This document shows, piece by piece, positions 9,286 to 10,000 of a stretch of 10,000 bases of DNA (position 1 is its first letter; each line of letters starts with the position of its first letter). Below the pieces are notes generated by a model. It did no database searches. It was given only the letters and a program-made list of their open reading frames with translations, and was not told the origin of the DNA. Position numbers and translations under genes: made by a program. Origin of the DNA: Niallia sp. Man26 (lineage in GTDB: Bacteria > Bacillota > Bacilli > Bacillales > Cytobacillaceae); the NCBI RefSeq assembly GCF_022049065.2, contig NZ_CP095743.1, positions 1 to 10,000 of the forward strand, given 5' to 3'.

Positions 9286-10000
9286 ATGAATGTAAGTGTT
9301 AATCGTTTAATGGCCGGGTGCATCTTAGCAGAAGATGTTTTCAGCATGACGAATAGACCGATAATAACTTCTAAAACTGTATTGACAGACGAGCATATAA
9401 ATGTTCTTAAAGCATTTCAAATTGAGAAGATAGAGATTGAAAATACTCAGATTGATGGAAACTTTCTCGATGAGCTTAAAGAGGAAGATAGTGCAGGATT
9501 GAAAAAGAAAGAAGAGAGTTTCTTTGATAAATTTCTTCTTGCTGTTAACCAGTACAAAAAGGAGTTTCGTTCTTGGCAATATGGTGTACCGCTGAATATT
9601 CCTGCAGTTCGCACAATAATGCTGCCGCTATTGGAGGATTTAGAGCAGTATAGCAAGGAAGTATTTTCTTTATATCATTTATCTAATAAAAAAGAATATA
9701 TCTATCAGCATTCTGTTGCAGTAGGTGTTATTAGTGCTCTTATAGCAAAAAAAATGGACTACAGTAAAGGGGAAATCGTCCAAATCGCTATGGCCGGCTG
9801 TTTAAGTGATGCAGGGATGTCAAAAATACCATCTAACTTAATTACAAAGGAAGAACCTTTGACGGAAGAAGAATTTGAGGAAGTGAAAAGACATACAAGC
9901 TATAGTTTGCAAATGCTGCCAGAGCATGCTCTCTTAAAAAAAGAAACAAGACTTGCTATACTTCAGCATCATGAAAGACTTGATGGGAGCGGTTATCCAT
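9286..10000 (+). CDS. Degenerate HD-GYP domain protein, 3' end outside window
   Basis: The first 238 residues are visible; the gene continues beyond the window. The N-terminal part has the pattern often found before HD-GYP domains (MAGCILAEDVF, then VLTDEHINVLKAFQIEKIEI). The domain starts near residue 138. HD-GYP proteins usually hydrolyse cyclic di-GMP at a two- or three-iron site. H142, H203 and HHERLDGSGYP (228-238) are present, but the usual HDIGK reads SDAGM at 174-178, so the His ligand is Ser174 and the catalytic Lys is Met178, while Asp175 remains. Activity may be lost or altered, perhaps leaving a binding or regulatory role (inference). There is no signal peptide or membrane segment. 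ATG 9286 follows GGTGGAG at 9273-9279. B. subtilis has yaaC here instead. Confidence 0.9.
   Translation, partial: MNVSVNRLMAGCILAEDVFSMTNRPIITSKTVLTDEHINVLKAFQIEKIEIENTQIDGNFLDELKEEDSAGLKKKEESFFDKFLLAVNQYKKEFRSWQYGVPLNIPAVRTIMLPLLEDLEQYSKEVFSLYHLSNKKEYIYQHSVAVGVISALIAKKMDYSKGEIVQIAMAGCLSDAGMSKIPSNLITKEEPLTEEEFEEVKRHTSYSLQMLPEHALLKKETRLAILQHHERLDGSGYP

Noticed and set aside
9325..9579. Open frame of 84 codons antisense to the HD-GYP gene.
   Set aside because: The sense frame has a ribosome site and recognisable motifs; the antisense product is low-complexity, Phe- and Leu-rich, and matches nothing known to me.

Overview
This is the replication-origin segment of the chromosome of a low-GC Gram-positive bacterium of the Bacillaceae. 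From memory of the Bacillus subtilis proteins, DnaA, DnaN, RecF, GyrB and GyrA align almost end to end, and the gene order dnaA-dnaN-yaaA-recF-remB-gyrB-gyrA is that of Bacillus. The species cannot be fixed from memory. Base 1 is the first base of the dnaA start codon, so the window probably begins at the conventional zero point of a finished genome. All genes lie on the + strand, co-directional with a fork leaving the origin.

Layout: dnaA (1-1341, TTG start) is followed by a 187-bp gap that looks like the unwinding half of oriC. It holds two perfect and three one-mismatch DnaA boxes, a perfect 32-bp palindrome, a GC cluster, five DnaA-trio triplets and an AT-rich tract. Next is dnaN (1529-2662, sliding clamp) with a hairpin terminator. 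A 245-bp gap with a candidate promoter leads into yaaA (S4 RNA-binding protein), recF (recombination mediator) and remB (matrix regulator), which are closely spaced, then gyrB and gyrA. A strong intrinsic terminator begins inside the gyrA stop codon. After a 179-bp gap (9107-9285) comes an HD-GYP-domain gene that runs off the end of the window. In B. subtilis the next gene would be yaaC.

Functionally, DnaA opens the origin, DnaN tethers the polymerase, RecF supports repair at stalled forks, and GyrA2B2 removes the positive supercoils ahead of the forks. YaaA and RemB are the usual small passengers of this cluster.

Nothing here looks like an undescribed system, and most of the window is textbook core genome. 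The points worth a second look are the HD-GYP protein whose catalytic His is Ser and whose catalytic Lys is Met, the palindromic pair of back-to-back DnaA boxes, the compact trio element, and a perfect hairpin in the gyrB-gyrA gap with a Shine-Dalgarno-like loop.
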